A stretch of DNA of 25,003 nucleotides from an uncultured Oscillospiraceae bacterium (GTDB lineage Bacteria > Bacillota > Clostridia > Oscillospirales > Ruminococcaceae): positions 1-25,003 of the forward strand of contig CAJMEU010000022.1 in assembly GCA_905212515.1 (NCBI GenBank). The letters are read 5' to 3'. Position numbers and translations under genes: made by a program. Shown here piece after piece: positions 1-7,498 of this stretch. Each line of letters begins with the position of its first letter. Position 1 is the stretch's first letter. The notes beneath the pieces were generated by a model that ran no database searches, was not told the DNA's origin, and worked only from the letters and a program-made list of their open reading frames with translations.

Positions 1-2
1 AC

Positions 3-113
3 CATGTGCTGGTGCTGATGGTGGAGATGGGGAGCGCCCCGGCGGACATCCGGGCCGAACTGGCGGGGCGGCATGTGATCGACCACAAGGTGAAGCAGGA
101 GACCATGGGCTGA
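3..113 (+). CDS. C-terminal end of an unidentified protein (5' truncated by window edge)
   Basis: An open frame enters from the left edge and ends at a TGA at 111-113, giving 36 residues that finish HVIDHKVKQETMG. The alternating hydrophobic start (VLVLMVEMG) and charged tail look like real coding sequence, and the codon use matches the GC-rich genes downstream. Too little is present to assign a family. It is followed by about 300 nt without a gene and then a strong promoter, so it belongs to a separate upstream transcription unit. Confidence 0.5.
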   Translation, partial: HVLVLMVEMGSAPADIRAELAGRHVIDHKVKQETMG

Positions 114-266
114 CGGCGGGGAAAAGAGAAATTGAGGCTGTTTCCCTGGGGCGCACAATTTGTTGATTTGGACGAAAAAAGAAGGCTTTTTTGCGGCGGG
201 TATATTCAATTAGCACTTTAGCGCGTTACAAAAAGATTAAAATTTTTTTGAAATATTAAAAAAATA
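114..266. other. A/T-rich non-coding region upstream of the operon promoter (UP-element-like)
   Basis: No gene is seen here. Base composition drops sharply compared with the GC-rich surroundings, and positions 228-266 are almost pure A/T. The heptamer AAATATT occurs at 251-257 and again at 262-268, spaced 11 bp apart, which is close to one helical turn. Such phased A-tracts directly before a -35 box are typical of an UP element or bent DNA, but that role is inferred. A weak A/T hairpin (175-181 with 186-192) could be the tail of the upstream unit. Confidence 0.4.
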
Positions 267-294
267 TTGACGCGCCCAAATATGCCGCTATAAT
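267..294 (+). promoter_or_regulatory. Sigma-A type promoter of the peptide operon
   Basis: A -35 box TTGACG (267-272) and a perfect -10 box TATAAT (289-294) are separated by 16 bp. Transcription should start near 301, leaving a leader of about 110 nt before the binding-protein start codon. The A/T-rich stretch just upstream should strengthen it. This is the only strong promoter found before the 12-gene operon. Confidence 0.8.
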
Positions 295-304
295 AAGAGT
301 ACAC

Positions 305-342
305 AAAGGTGTGAAATGCCCAAGGCTTTCCCACCTTTTTTT
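305..342 (+). promoter_or_regulatory. Leader hairpin 1 with U-tract (terminator-like, at the extreme 5' end of the mRNA)
   Basis: AAAGGTG (305-311) pairs with CACCTTT (332-338). Inside it GAAA (313-316) pairs with TTTC (327-330) and GCC (318-320) with GGC (324-326), leaving a CAA loop, one mismatch and one bulged base. Four more T residues follow (339-342). It begins only about four nucleotides into the predicted transcript. It could be a 5' stabilising hairpin or an attenuator; the sequence alone does not decide. Confidence 0.5.
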
Positions 343-350
343 GTAAAACT

Positions 351-376
351 GCCCGTGCGGAATTTGCCGCAAGGGC
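351..376 (+). promoter_or_regulatory. Leader hairpin 2
   Basis: GCCC (351-354) pairs with GGGC (373-376) and GCGG (357-360) with CCGC (367-370). There is a GT/AA internal loop and a six-base AATTTG loop. It lies between hairpin 1 and the ribosome binding site AGGAGG (397-402) and does not cover the ribosome binding site. Its role is unknown. Confidence 0.4.
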
Positions 377-409
377 GCACAAAAGCTAAGAAAAGCAGGA
401 GGAAAGAAC

Positions 410-2113
410 ATGAAAAAGAGATTGCTCGCGCTTGTCCTCGCTGCAGTCATGGGCCTGATGACGGCCTGCGGCGGCGGCACCAGCAGCACGGCGGCACCCG
501 CCGCGTCCGGTGGGGACGGCAGCAGCGCCGGAACGGCCGCGCCCGCCGGCGACACGTCCGCCATTTTGGGCCAGACGTCCGAGGTGTCCAACCTGAACCC
601 GCTGGTCCAGCCCCGCGCCGTGGACTCCAACGCCACGTGCATGATCTTCGGCTGCCTGGTGATCCCCGACGAGGAGATCAACTACGTGGGCGATCTGGCC
701 GAGAATTGGGACGTGTCCGAGGACGGCTGCACCTATACCTTCCACCTGAAAAAGGATGTCAAGTGGCATGACGGCGAGCCCTTCACCGCCAACGACGTGG
801 CCTTTACTTACACCAGCCTGGCCGCACCCACCTACACCGGCGGCTGCGAGAGCCGCGTGCTGGACGTGGTGGGCGCCGCCGCCTACCAGGCCGGCGAAGC
901 CGACGCCATCGAGGGCATCCAGGTGATCGACGACCATACCATCGCCTTCACCCTGAACGAGCCCAACGCGGCCTTTATCGGCAACTGCTACACCTGCATC
1001 CTGCCCGAGCATCTGCTGAAGGACGTGGACCCCGCCGACTGGGCCACCTGCGACTTCAACCGCAGCCCCGTGGGCACGGGCAAGTACAAATTCGTGAAAT
1101 GGGAATCCGGCCAGTACATTGAGATGGAGGCCAACCCCGACTACTACGGCGAGGCGCCGAAGATCGGCCATGTGTTCCTGCGCTTCGGCGACGAGACCAC
1201 GCTGACCGCCGCCCTGATCAACGGCGAGATCGACGCCCTGTACAACATGAGCGCCAGCGAGCTGGAGACCCTGGAGGCCATGGACGGCGTGCACGCCGAG
1301 CTGTATGACCAGATGACCGTGTACTATATCGGCCTGAACCTGAACGTGGATTCGCTGAGCGACCTGCGCGTGCGCCAGGCCCTGAGCTACGGCATCGACA
1401 AGCAGGCCATTGTGAACACCGTGTACGGCGAGACCGGCTTTGTGACCGACAGCATCTTCCCGGCCAACAACTGGACCTACAGCGACGACGTGACCAAATA
1501 CCCCTATGACCCCGAGAAGGCCAAGAGCCTGCTGGAGGAAGCCGGCTACACCATGAACGCTTCCACCGGCTACTTCGAGAAGGACGGCAAGACCCTGCAC
1601 CTGACCTACGACCTGGTCACCGGCGTGGACGGCAACCAGGTGGCCGCCCTGGTGCAGCAGCAGTGGAAAGCCATCGGCGTGGAGATGGAAGTTATTGAGC
1701 AGGACTTCTCCACCCTGGCCTTCACCAAGCTGTTCCCCTCTGACGACGCGGGCCAGCCGCGCTTCACCACCGCGGACGACTTCCAGTGCTACACGCTGGG
1801 CTTCGGCCAGGAGGCCGACCCCGACGAGTACCGCCCGTACCTGTCCACCGCGACGGCGCCCGGCTCCTGGAACTTCGTCGACTACAGCAACGAAAAAGTG
1901 GATGAACTGTTCCTGAAACAGCTGACCGCCACCAACCAGGAGGAGCGCGCTGCCGCTTACCATGAGATCGGCAAGATCATCTCCGAGGATATCCCCTGGA
2001 TCCCCCTGTACGGCAAAAAGACCATTGCCGGCGTCAGCGACAAGATCGAGGGCTTTGCGGCGGATTACCGCGGCTTTACCTTCCAGATCGAAAAATGGAG
2101 CAAAGTAGCCTGA
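410..2113 (+). CDS. Peptide ABC transporter substrate-binding lipoprotein (SBP family 5, DppA/OppA type)
   Basis: This is the extracytoplasmic receptor of the transporter encoded downstream. It would bind peptides outside the membrane and hand them to the two permeases. The 567-residue product starts with a lipoprotein signal peptide: KKR, a hydrophobic core, then a lipobox ending LMTAC with Cys20 as the lipidation site. A low-complexity Gly/Ser/Ala/Thr linker follows to about residue 50. The mature part has family-5 features such as DLAENWDVSEDGCTYTFHL and the RVRQALSYGIDKQ motif. The ATG has AGGAGG seven bases upstream. It is first in the operon and is separated from the next gene by a perfect hairpin, which fits the usual need for more receptor than permease. 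Ligand specificity cannot be read from the sequence; the neighbouring peptidases point to peptides rather than nickel or sugars. Confidence 0.93.
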   Translation: MKKRLLALVLAAVMGLMTACGGGTSSTAAPAASGGDGSSAGTAAPAGDTSAILGQTSEVSNLNPLVQPRAVDSNATCMIFGCLVIPDEEINYVGDLAENWDVSEDGCTYTFHLKKDVKWHDGEPFTANDVAFTYTSLAAPTYTGGCESRVLDVVGAAAYQAGEADAIEGIQVIDDHTIAFTLNEPNAAFIGNCYTCILPEHLLKDVDPADWATCDFNRSPVGTGKYKFVKWESGQYIEMEANPDYYGEAPKIGHVFLRFGDETTLTAALINGEIDALYNMSASELETLEAMDGVHAELYDQMTVYYIGLNLNVDSLSDLRVRQALSYGIDKQAIVNTVYGETGFVTDSIFPANNWTYSDDVTKYPYDPEKAKSLLEEAGYTMNASTGYFEKDGKTLHLTYDLVTGVDGNQVAALVQQQWKAIGVEMEVIEQDFSTLAFTKLFPSDDAGQPRFTTADDFQCYTLGFGQEADPDEYRPYLSTATAPGSWNFVDYSNEKVDELFLKQLTATNQEERAAAYHEIGKIISEDIPWIPLYGKKTIAGVSDKIEGFAADYRGFTFQIEKWSKVA

Positions 2114-2125
2114 CAAAATAGCAAG

Positions 2126-2168
2126 ACGGATATGGCCACAGTGCATTTTGACCTGTGGCCATATCCGT
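2126..2168 (+). promoter_or_regulatory. Perfect 16-bp intercistronic stem-loop after the binding-protein gene
   Basis: ACGGATATGGCCACAG (2126-2141) is exactly complementary to 2153-2168, with an 11-nt loop (2142-2152). No T-run follows. It sits 12 nt after the binding-protein stop codon and 20 nt before the next start codon. It is therefore better explained as an mRNA 3'-end stabiliser or partial terminator that favours expression of the first gene than as a full terminator. Confidence 0.75.
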
Positions 2169-2188
2169 ATGTTAAAGAGGTTGACAAT

Positions 2189-3493
2189 ATGGAGACAACT
2201 GCGGCAGAATTGCTGAAAGCCCTGGTGCGCGCCGACACCAGCGACCCGCCCGGCAACGAGTTGGCGGCCCTGGATATTTTGGCCGAGGTACTGGCGGACG
2301 CAGGCGTTGCGGCGGCCGTGCAGCCCACCGCGCCGGGGCGGGGCAATTTGCTGGCCTGTGTGCCGGCCACCCGGCCCGGCGGCGAAGCGCCGCTGGTGTT
2401 GCTGAGCCACGTGGACGTGGTGCCTGCCGACCCGGCGCAGTGGGACTATCCCCCCTTTGCAGCGCGGCAGGTGGACGGCTATATCTACGGCCGCGGCACC
2501 GTGGACACCAAACAGCTGACGGTGATGGAGACGGCCGCCCTGTGCGCCCTGGCGCAGAAGGCGGTACGCACCCGGGACGTGTACCTGCTGGCCACGGCGG
2601 ACGAGGAGTGCGGCAGCGCCTTGGGCCTGCAGTACTTCCTGGCCCACCCGATGGAGCTTGCCGGCCGCACCGTGGACGGGGCGGCGCTGCTGCGGGGCGC
2701 GGACGTCATCAGCGAGGGCGGGGGCTTCCCCGTGCTGGCGGGGGGCAGCACCCTGTATCTGTGCGAGACCGGGCAGAAGGGCTGCGGCACGCTGACCTTC
2801 ACCGTAAAGGCCCTGGAAGACCGGGGCCCCTTCCTGGCCAGCGGCGACGCCATGGTGCGCGCCACGGCCCTGGCGGCCGAGATGGGCCGCCTGGAGCCGG
2901 AGGCGGAGCCACTGCCCGCGGCCGCAGCGTTCGCCGCGGCGATGGAAGAGGCCTGCGGCACGCCGGACTGGCCCGCGGCGGTGCCGCCGGTGCTGGGCAG
3001 TATCTGGCGCGCCATGACCCATGGAACTGTGACGCCCACCCTCCTGCGGGGCAAAACAGCTTCCTGCGTGGAAGTGGTGTGCGACGTGCGCATGCTGCCT
3101 GGCGTGGGCAGGGAAGCGGTGGAAGCGCTGGCGGACGAAGCCGCCCGGCGCTGGCAGTGCACCTATGCGCTGCAGTTCACCCCCGGCTACGCAAGCGGCG
3201 GCGACGGGCCAGTGTTCGAGGCGCTGCGGGCGGCCACGCTGGCGCATGTGCAGGCGGACGGGCCTTGCCAGGTGGTGCCGTTCGTCTCCATGGGTTCCAG
3301 CGACGGGCGCTTTTTGGCGCCCCTGGGCGCCCGTGTGTACGGGTACAGCCCCGTTTACGCCTGGGATATGACCTTCGACACGGCGGTGCAGATGGTGCAC
3401 GGCGTGAATGAGCGCATCCATGAACGTTCCCTGGAATTGGGGTGCGCCGTACTGGCCGACGCGGTGTGCGCGCTGGCGGCCGGCGGGGAATGA
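2189..3493 (+). CDS. M20 family metallopeptidase, divergent in the dimerisation domain
   Basis: Predicted cytoplasmic zinc peptidase/deacylase of 434 residues. The metal site is intact: SHVDVV (His74, Asp76), GRGTVDTK (bridging Asp106), ADEECGS (catalytic Glu139, metal Glu140), ISEGGG (Glu176) and a C-terminal VHGVNE histidine. GRGTxDTKxLTVME replaces the commoner GRGxxDMKG, and the second M20 of this operon shares it. The lid/dimerisation domain is odd. Where the second M20 reads RGGHASSP, this one reads DRGPFLASGD, so the conserved His is missing. I chose ATG 2189 because AAAGAGG precedes it; an earlier in-frame ATG (2132) lies inside the left arm of the hairpin and has no ribosome binding site. 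It likely hydrolyses imported di- or tripeptides or N-acyl amino acids; the substrate is unknown. Confidence 0.85.
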   Translation: METTAAELLKALVRADTSDPPGNELAALDILAEVLADAGVAAAVQPTAPGRGNLLACVPATRPGGEAPLVLLSHVDVVPADPAQWDYPPFAARQVDGYIYGRGTVDTKQLTVMETAALCALAQKAVRTRDVYLLATADEECGSALGLQYFLAHPMELAGRTVDGAALLRGADVISEGGGFPVLAGGSTLYLCETGQKGCGTLTFTVKALEDRGPFLASGDAMVRATALAAEMGRLEPEAEPLPAAAAFAAAMEEACGTPDWPAAVPPVLGSIWRAMTHGTVTPTLLRGKTASCVEVVCDVRMLPGVGREAVEALADEAARRWQCTYALQFTPGYASGGDGPVFEALRAATLAHVQADGPCQVVPFVSMGSSDGRFLAPLGARVYGYSPVYAWDMTFDTAVQMVHGVNERIHERSLELGCAVLADAVCALAAGGE

Positions 3494-3510
3494 GAGAAAG
3501 GAAGGGTACC

Positions 3511-4713
3511 ATGATCGACAGAAACGAAGTTGCGAGAGAAAAAATGAGCCGCGCGGCGGAAATGCTGGCCCAGCGCGGCATCGACGCCTGGGTGGTGTAC
3601 ACCCGCGGGGCGGCCGACAACGCCCTGGAACTGATGTTCAATACCAGCACGAAAAATGAGGTGCTGTTCCTGCTGACGAAGGATGGCAAGCGCGTGGCCC
3701 TGGTGGGCGCGGACGACGCCGAAGCCATGGCGGCCAGCGGCTTGTACACGGAGGTGGCGGCCGTGACGCCGGACACCATCATGGAGGAATTCAAGCGCCG
3801 GTTCGAGGCGCTGGGCGCCGAAAAGCTGGCCCTGAACTACTCGCAGGACGACAGCCGCTGCGACGGCCTGGGCCTGGGGCTGTACCGCAAACTGGCGGAG
3901 GCCCTGGGGGCCGAACGCCTGGCGGCCATGCGCGTGTCCAGCTATGAGATGCTGGAGGAGCTGCGCGCCGTCAAGACCCCCAGCGAGATCGCCATCATGC
4001 GCGAGTGCAGCCGCCTGACCACGGACATCTACGACGCCCTGTTCGAGCGCATCCACGTGGGGCTGAGCGAGATCGGCGTGGCAAAGATCATGATGGAAGA
4101 GTGCGCCAAGCGCGGCGTGACCACCGCCTTCGGCAATCCGCCCGAGTACCCGCTGGTGCTGCTGGTGAAGGGCGGTATGAGCCACCGCGGCCCCAATGAC
4201 AAAAACATCTGTATGCCCGGCGATATGCTGGTGATCGACTTCAGCATCCGCTACAACGGCTATACCTCCGACATCGCCCGCACCTCCTACTTCCTCAAGC
4301 CCGGCGAAGAGCACGCGCCCCAGGAGGTGCAGGACTGCGCCAACGCGGCCATCCGCGCCGTGGGCGCCGTGATGGCCCAGATCAAGCCCGGCATGAAGGG
4401 GCATGAGGTGGACGCCATCGGCCGCCAGTCCATTCTGGACAGCGGATATCCCAACATCCCCCACTCGGTGGGCCACCAGGTGGGCCTGGAAGTCCACGAC
4501 GGCGGCACCACCCTGGGCCCCAACAAGGCCAAGGCCAGCTGCTGCGGCGTGCTGCGCAAGAACGAGATCTATGCCCTGGAGCCCACGGTGCTGCAGGACG
4601 GCGGCCTGCCCTGCGCCATCATCGAGGACGACGTGCTGCTGACGGACGACGGCTGCGAGCTGATCAGCCGCCGCCAGACGGCGCTGATCGAGATCCCCTA
4701 CCGGGAGGCCTGA
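3511..4713 (+). CDS. M24 family metallopeptidase (Xaa-Pro aminopeptidase/prolidase-like)
   Basis: 400 residues with an N-terminal creatinase-N domain (about 1-155) and a C-terminal pita-bread catalytic domain (about 160-400). All five family metal ligands are visible: Asp243 in VIDFS, Asp254 in SDIART, His322 in VGHQVG, Glu357 in LEPT and Glu372 in IEDDV. It should be a cytoplasmic two-metal peptidase cleaving before or after proline, or a related dipeptidase. The ATG at 3511 is preceded by GAAAGGAAGGG. The gene begins 17 nt after the first M20 and ends 3 nt before the second. Its N-terminal domain resembles the free-standing creatinase-N protein further down: both contain a YSQD segment followed by GCDGL or RCDGL. 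Substrate specificity within the family is not resolvable from sequence alone. Confidence 0.9.
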   Translation: MIDRNEVAREKMSRAAEMLAQRGIDAWVVYTRGAADNALELMFNTSTKNEVLFLLTKDGKRVALVGADDAEAMAASGLYTEVAAVTPDTIMEEFKRRFEALGAEKLALNYSQDDSRCDGLGLGLYRKLAEALGAERLAAMRVSSYEMLEELRAVKTPSEIAIMRECSRLTTDIYDALFERIHVGLSEIGVAKIMMEECAKRGVTTAFGNPPEYPLVLLVKGGMSHRGPNDKNICMPGDMLVIDFSIRYNGYTSDIARTSYFLKPGEEHAPQEVQDCANAAIRAVGAVMAQIKPGMKGHEVDAIGRQSILDSGYPNIPHSVGHQVGLEVHDGGTTLGPNKAKASCCGVLRKNEIYALEPTVLQDGGLPCAIIEDDVLLTDDGCELISRRQTALIEIPYREA

Positions 4714-4716
4714 GCC

Positions 4717-6003
4717 GTGGCCATGGAAATCGATACCGCGGCCGCCGAGGCGGCCCTGCGGGAGCTGGTGGCCATCCGCTCGGTGAAGGGCGGCGGCGGC
4801 GAGGCCGCGGCGGCAGGCTGGGTGCAGGACTATTTGGCAAAACGGGGCATCGCCAGTGAAATACTGTGCAAAGACCCGGCCCGGCCCAACGTGCTGGCGC
4901 GCCTGGGCCCGGCCGGCGGGGCAGACCCGCTGGTGCTGATCTCCCACATCGACGTGGTGGACGCGGACGAAGCGCGCTGGAGCCACCCGCCCTTTTCCGC
5001 CGACGTGGCCGACGGGCGCATTTGGGGGCGCGGCACGCTGGACACCAAGCACCTGACGGTGATGGAGCTGGCGGCTTTTGCCGCGCTGAAGGCCCGCGAG
5101 GGGGAACTGCGCAGGCCCGTGTGGCTGCTGGCGACCGTCGACGAGGAGTGCGGCAGCGAATACGGCATGGCCGAGGTGCGCCGCCGGCGGCCGGAAGTGT
5201 TTAAAAACGCGGTGGTGATCAACGAGGGCGGCGGGTTCCCGCTGCGGATACACGGCCGCGACTACATGACCGTGACCGTGGGCGAGAAGGGCGTGTGCAA
5301 AGTGCGCCTGACGGCCGAAGGCCGCGGCGGCCACGCCAGCAGCCCGGGCCCCTGTGAAGAGCAGGCCGTGCAGAAGCTGGCGGCCGCGGTGCACCGCATG
5401 TTCGCCGGAACGGAGGCCCTGACGGCGGGCGCCTGCCTGCGGCCCCTCATCGAACAGGCCATCGGGACCGATGCGCCCGACAGCCCGGTGGCAAGGGCCA
5501 TTTGGACTTACGCGGGCGAAAACAGCGTGACGATGCGCGATTATCAGATCGGCGAGCGCAGCAACGTGCTGCCCGCCCGCGCCGGGACGACAGTGGAATT
5601 CCGGGTGCTGCCCGGAGTAAAGGCCGCGGACGTGGAGCGATACGCGGCCGCGTGCTGTGAAGGGCTGGGCGTAGCGGTACAGGTGGAGAGCTTCGAGCCG
5701 GGTTTTTTGGCCGACGTGGATTCACCGGAATTCGCCCGCTTCACCGGCGCGCTGCGCAAAGCCTGCGCCGCCCGCGGCATGCCCTGCGGGGTGATGCCCA
5801 TGCTGGCCTTCGGCCGCACGGACGGCCGCTTTTTCGGCGCCGGCGCAAAAGCGGTGTACGGCTGCTCGCCCCTGCTGATGGGCGACAGCTTTGACGAGAT
5901 CCTGCCCAAGGTGCACGGCGACGACGAGAGTATTTTGCAGCAGTCGTTCGCCTTTGGCTGCAGGGTGCTGGCCGACGTGGTGGACGCCGAGCTGGCAGGG
6001 TGA
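4717..6003 (+). CDS. M20 family metallopeptidase (canonical active and dimerisation motifs)
   Basis: 428 residues and a paralogue of the M20 at 2189-3493. Metal and catalytic residues are SHIDVV (His77, Asp79), GRGTLDTK (Asp109), VDEECGS (Glu143, Glu144), INEGGG (Glu170) and a C-terminal KVHGDDES histidine. Unlike its paralogue it keeps the RGGHASSP motif (His206), whose histidine reaches across the dimer in the family. I take the GTG at 4717 as the start: GGGAGG at 4703-4708 lies eight bases upstream, whereas the ATG at 4723 would be 14 bases away. The start is 3 nt after the preceding stop, so translation is probably coupled. Role: cytoplasmic hydrolysis of imported peptides or N-acyl compounds. 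ArgE/DapE-like or dipeptidase activity cannot be told apart by eye. Confidence 0.88.
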   Translation: MAMEIDTAAAEAALRELVAIRSVKGGGGEAAAAGWVQDYLAKRGIASEILCKDPARPNVLARLGPAGGADPLVLISHIDVVDADEARWSHPPFSADVADGRIWGRGTLDTKHLTVMELAAFAALKAREGELRRPVWLLATVDEECGSEYGMAEVRRRRPEVFKNAVVINEGGGFPLRIHGRDYMTVTVGEKGVCKVRLTAEGRGGHASSPGPCEEQAVQKLAAAVHRMFAGTEALTAGACLRPLIEQAIGTDAPDSPVARAIWTYAGENSVTMRDYQIGERSNVLPARAGTTVEFRVLPGVKAADVERYAAACCEGLGVAVQVESFEPGFLADVDSPEFARFTGALRKACAARGMPCGVMPMLAFGRTDGRFFGAGAKAVYGCSPLLMGDSFDEILPKVHGDDESILQQSFAFGCRVLADVVDAELAG

Positions 6004-6041
6004 CGCGGGCGCGGCCCGCAGAAAAAGAAGGAGTGAACACG

Positions 6042-6503
6042 ATGAAAAATAAAGCGTATCACGAGCAGGTCATCGCCTGTGTGACCCGTGAACTTAAAGC
6101 GCAGGGCATCGACGCCTACCTGATCCTGACCGGCGACGGCCAGGACCCCATGCCCCTGTTCATCCCCGGCGTGGACACCGTGGGCAACGGCGCGTATTTG
6201 TTTACCGCCGAGGGCCGCGCGCTGGCCATCACCAGCAGCATCGACGCCCAGGATGTGGAGGAATCGGGCCTGTTCGAGCGGGTGGGTCGCTACCAGGACT
6301 ATGACGACTCGCTGACGGAATTGCTGCTGGAGGCATCGCCCAAGGTGCTGGCCCTGGATTATTCCCAGGACGTGCCCGGCTGCGACGGCCTGACGGTGGG
6401 CCGCTACGAACATTTCATGGAGCTCATGCGCGGCAAGCTGGACTTCGAGACGGTGAGCGCCGACCGGTTCATCCCCAAAGTGATGGACGAGAACCCCGCA
6501 TAA
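6042..6503 (+). CDS. Stand-alone creatinase-N domain protein (M24 peptidase N-terminal domain without catalytic domain)
   Basis: A 153-residue protein that matches only the first domain of M24 peptidases. Shared landmarks with the M24 protein at 3511-4713 are QGIDAYLIL versus RGIDAWVVY near residue 25-35, a VEESGLFERV helix versus MAASGLYTEV, and ALDYSQDVPGCDGL versus ALNYSQDDSRCDGL. None of the five metal ligands can be present because the protein stops before the catalytic domain. The next gene starts 25 nt later with its own ribosome binding site, and no remnant of a catalytic domain is seen in between. The start is ATG 6042 with GAAGGAG upstream. It is intact and in an operon, so it looks like a maintained small protein. 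A role as a partner or regulator of the M24 enzymes is inference; a fixed deletion product is the alternative. Confidence 0.8.
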   Translation: MKNKAYHEQVIACVTRELKAQGIDAYLILTGDGQDPMPLFIPGVDTVGNGAYLFTAEGRALAITSSIDAQDVEESGLFERVGRYQDYDDSLTELLLEASPKVLALDYSQDVPGCDGLTVGRYEHFMELMRGKLDFETVSADRFIPKVMDENPA

Positions 6504-6528
6504 CGAACGAGGAAACGAGGAATCGACC

Positions 6529-7488
6529 ATGGGACGCTATATGAGAAAACGCCTGGTACAGTCCATCCCGACGGTATTCGGCATCACCATCCTTACTTAC
6601 TTTATCATGAAACTGGCCCCCGGCGGCCCGCTGGCCAATATGATCAGCCCGCGTATGTCGCCCGAGGCGCTGATGCGCGCCAAGGAGGCCATGGGCCTGA
6701 ACAAGCCCATCATCATCCAGTATTGGAACTGGCTGATGGAGCTGCTGAAGGGCAATTTCGGCTTCAGCTCCACCTCCGGCCAGCCCGTTTTGCAGATGAT
6801 CATCGACCGTCTGCCCGCCACGCTGCTGCTGACGGTGACGGCCTTCGTCCTCAGCTTCATCGTCGGCGTGCCCCTGGGCGTGTACTCCGCCACCCATAAG
6901 TACACCCCGGGCGATTACGGCCTGACCATCTTCTCCTTCCTGGGCATCTCCATCCCCGCGTTCTTCTTCGGCATGGGGCTGATCTACGTGTTTGCCATCC
7001 AGCTGAAATGGCTGCCCACCTCGGGCCTGGCCACCACGGTGTTCAGCGGGGGAGGGATGGCGCTGTTCTGGGACAGGGTCAAGCACTTGATCATGCCGGC
7101 GCTGGTGATGAGCCTGGCCAACCTGGCCACGGTGATGCGGTTCACCCGCTCCAGCATGGTGGAGACGCTGAACCAGGACTATATCCGCACAGCCCGCGCC
7201 AAGGGCTTGTCGGAAAAGGCGGTCATCTACGGGCACGCGCTGAAGAACTCGATGATCCCCGTCATCACCATTTTCGGCCTGTCCATCCCCAACCTGTTCG
7301 GCGGCGCCTATATCACCGAGAAGGTGTTCAACTGGCCGGGCATGGGCCTTTTGGGCGTGGAGGCCATCGGCAACCGCGACTACGCCGTGCTGATGGGCCT
7401 GACGGTGTTCACGGCCTTGCTGGTGCTGCTGGGCAACCTGGTGGCCGACCTGCTGTATTCGCTGGTCGACCCCCGCATCCGGTATTGA
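6529..7488 (+). CDS. Peptide ABC transporter permease, DppB/OppB type
   Basis: A 319-residue inner-membrane permease with the usual family length and about six membrane segments, beginning with SIPTVFGITILTYFIM. After the first helix comes the periplasmic-side stretch with the family signature LAPGGPLA and a GLNKPIIIQYWNWL segment. The cytoplasmic EAA loop that contacts the ATPases is visible as DYIRTARAKGLSEKAVIYG near residue 208. The C-terminal LVDPRIRY is typical. The start is ATG 6529; a second ATG at 6541 (MRKRL) is possible. The stop is followed ten bases later by the partner permease. It would form the channel together with that partner. Confidence 0.93.
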   Translation: MGRYMRKRLVQSIPTVFGITILTYFIMKLAPGGPLANMISPRMSPEALMRAKEAMGLNKPIIIQYWNWLMELLKGNFGFSSTSGQPVLQMIIDRLPATLLLTVTAFVLSFIVGVPLGVYSATHKYTPGDYGLTIFSFLGISIPAFFFGMGLIYVFAIQLKWLPTSGLATTVFSGGGMALFWDRVKHLIMPALVMSLANLATVMRFTRSSMVETLNQDYIRTARAKGLSEKAVIYGHALKNSMIPVITIFGLSIPNLFGGAYITEKVFNWPGMGLLGVEAIGNRDYAVLMGLTVFTALLVLLGNLVADLLYSLVDPRIRY

Positions 7489-7498
7489 GGTGACACGC

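Noticed and set aside
175..192. AAAAAAG/CTTTTTT hairpin as a terminator of the upstream gene
   Set aside because: The stem is only seven A/T-rich base pairs with one G-C pair, and lies 60 nt after the stop codon. Too weak to call.
2132..2188. Longer start for the first M20 peptidase at ATG 2132
   Set aside because: The ATG lies in the left arm of a perfect 16-bp hairpin, has no ribosome binding site, and adds 19 residues that are not family-like. ATG 2189 has AAAGAGG at a proper distance.
386..3421. A 1011-codon open frame on the minus strand across the binding-protein and first M20 genes
   Set aside because: It is antisense to two clear genes, reads as repetitive His/Gly/Val/Gln-rich protein typical of the complement of GC-rich codons, and crosses the intercistronic hairpin. 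It is a shadow.
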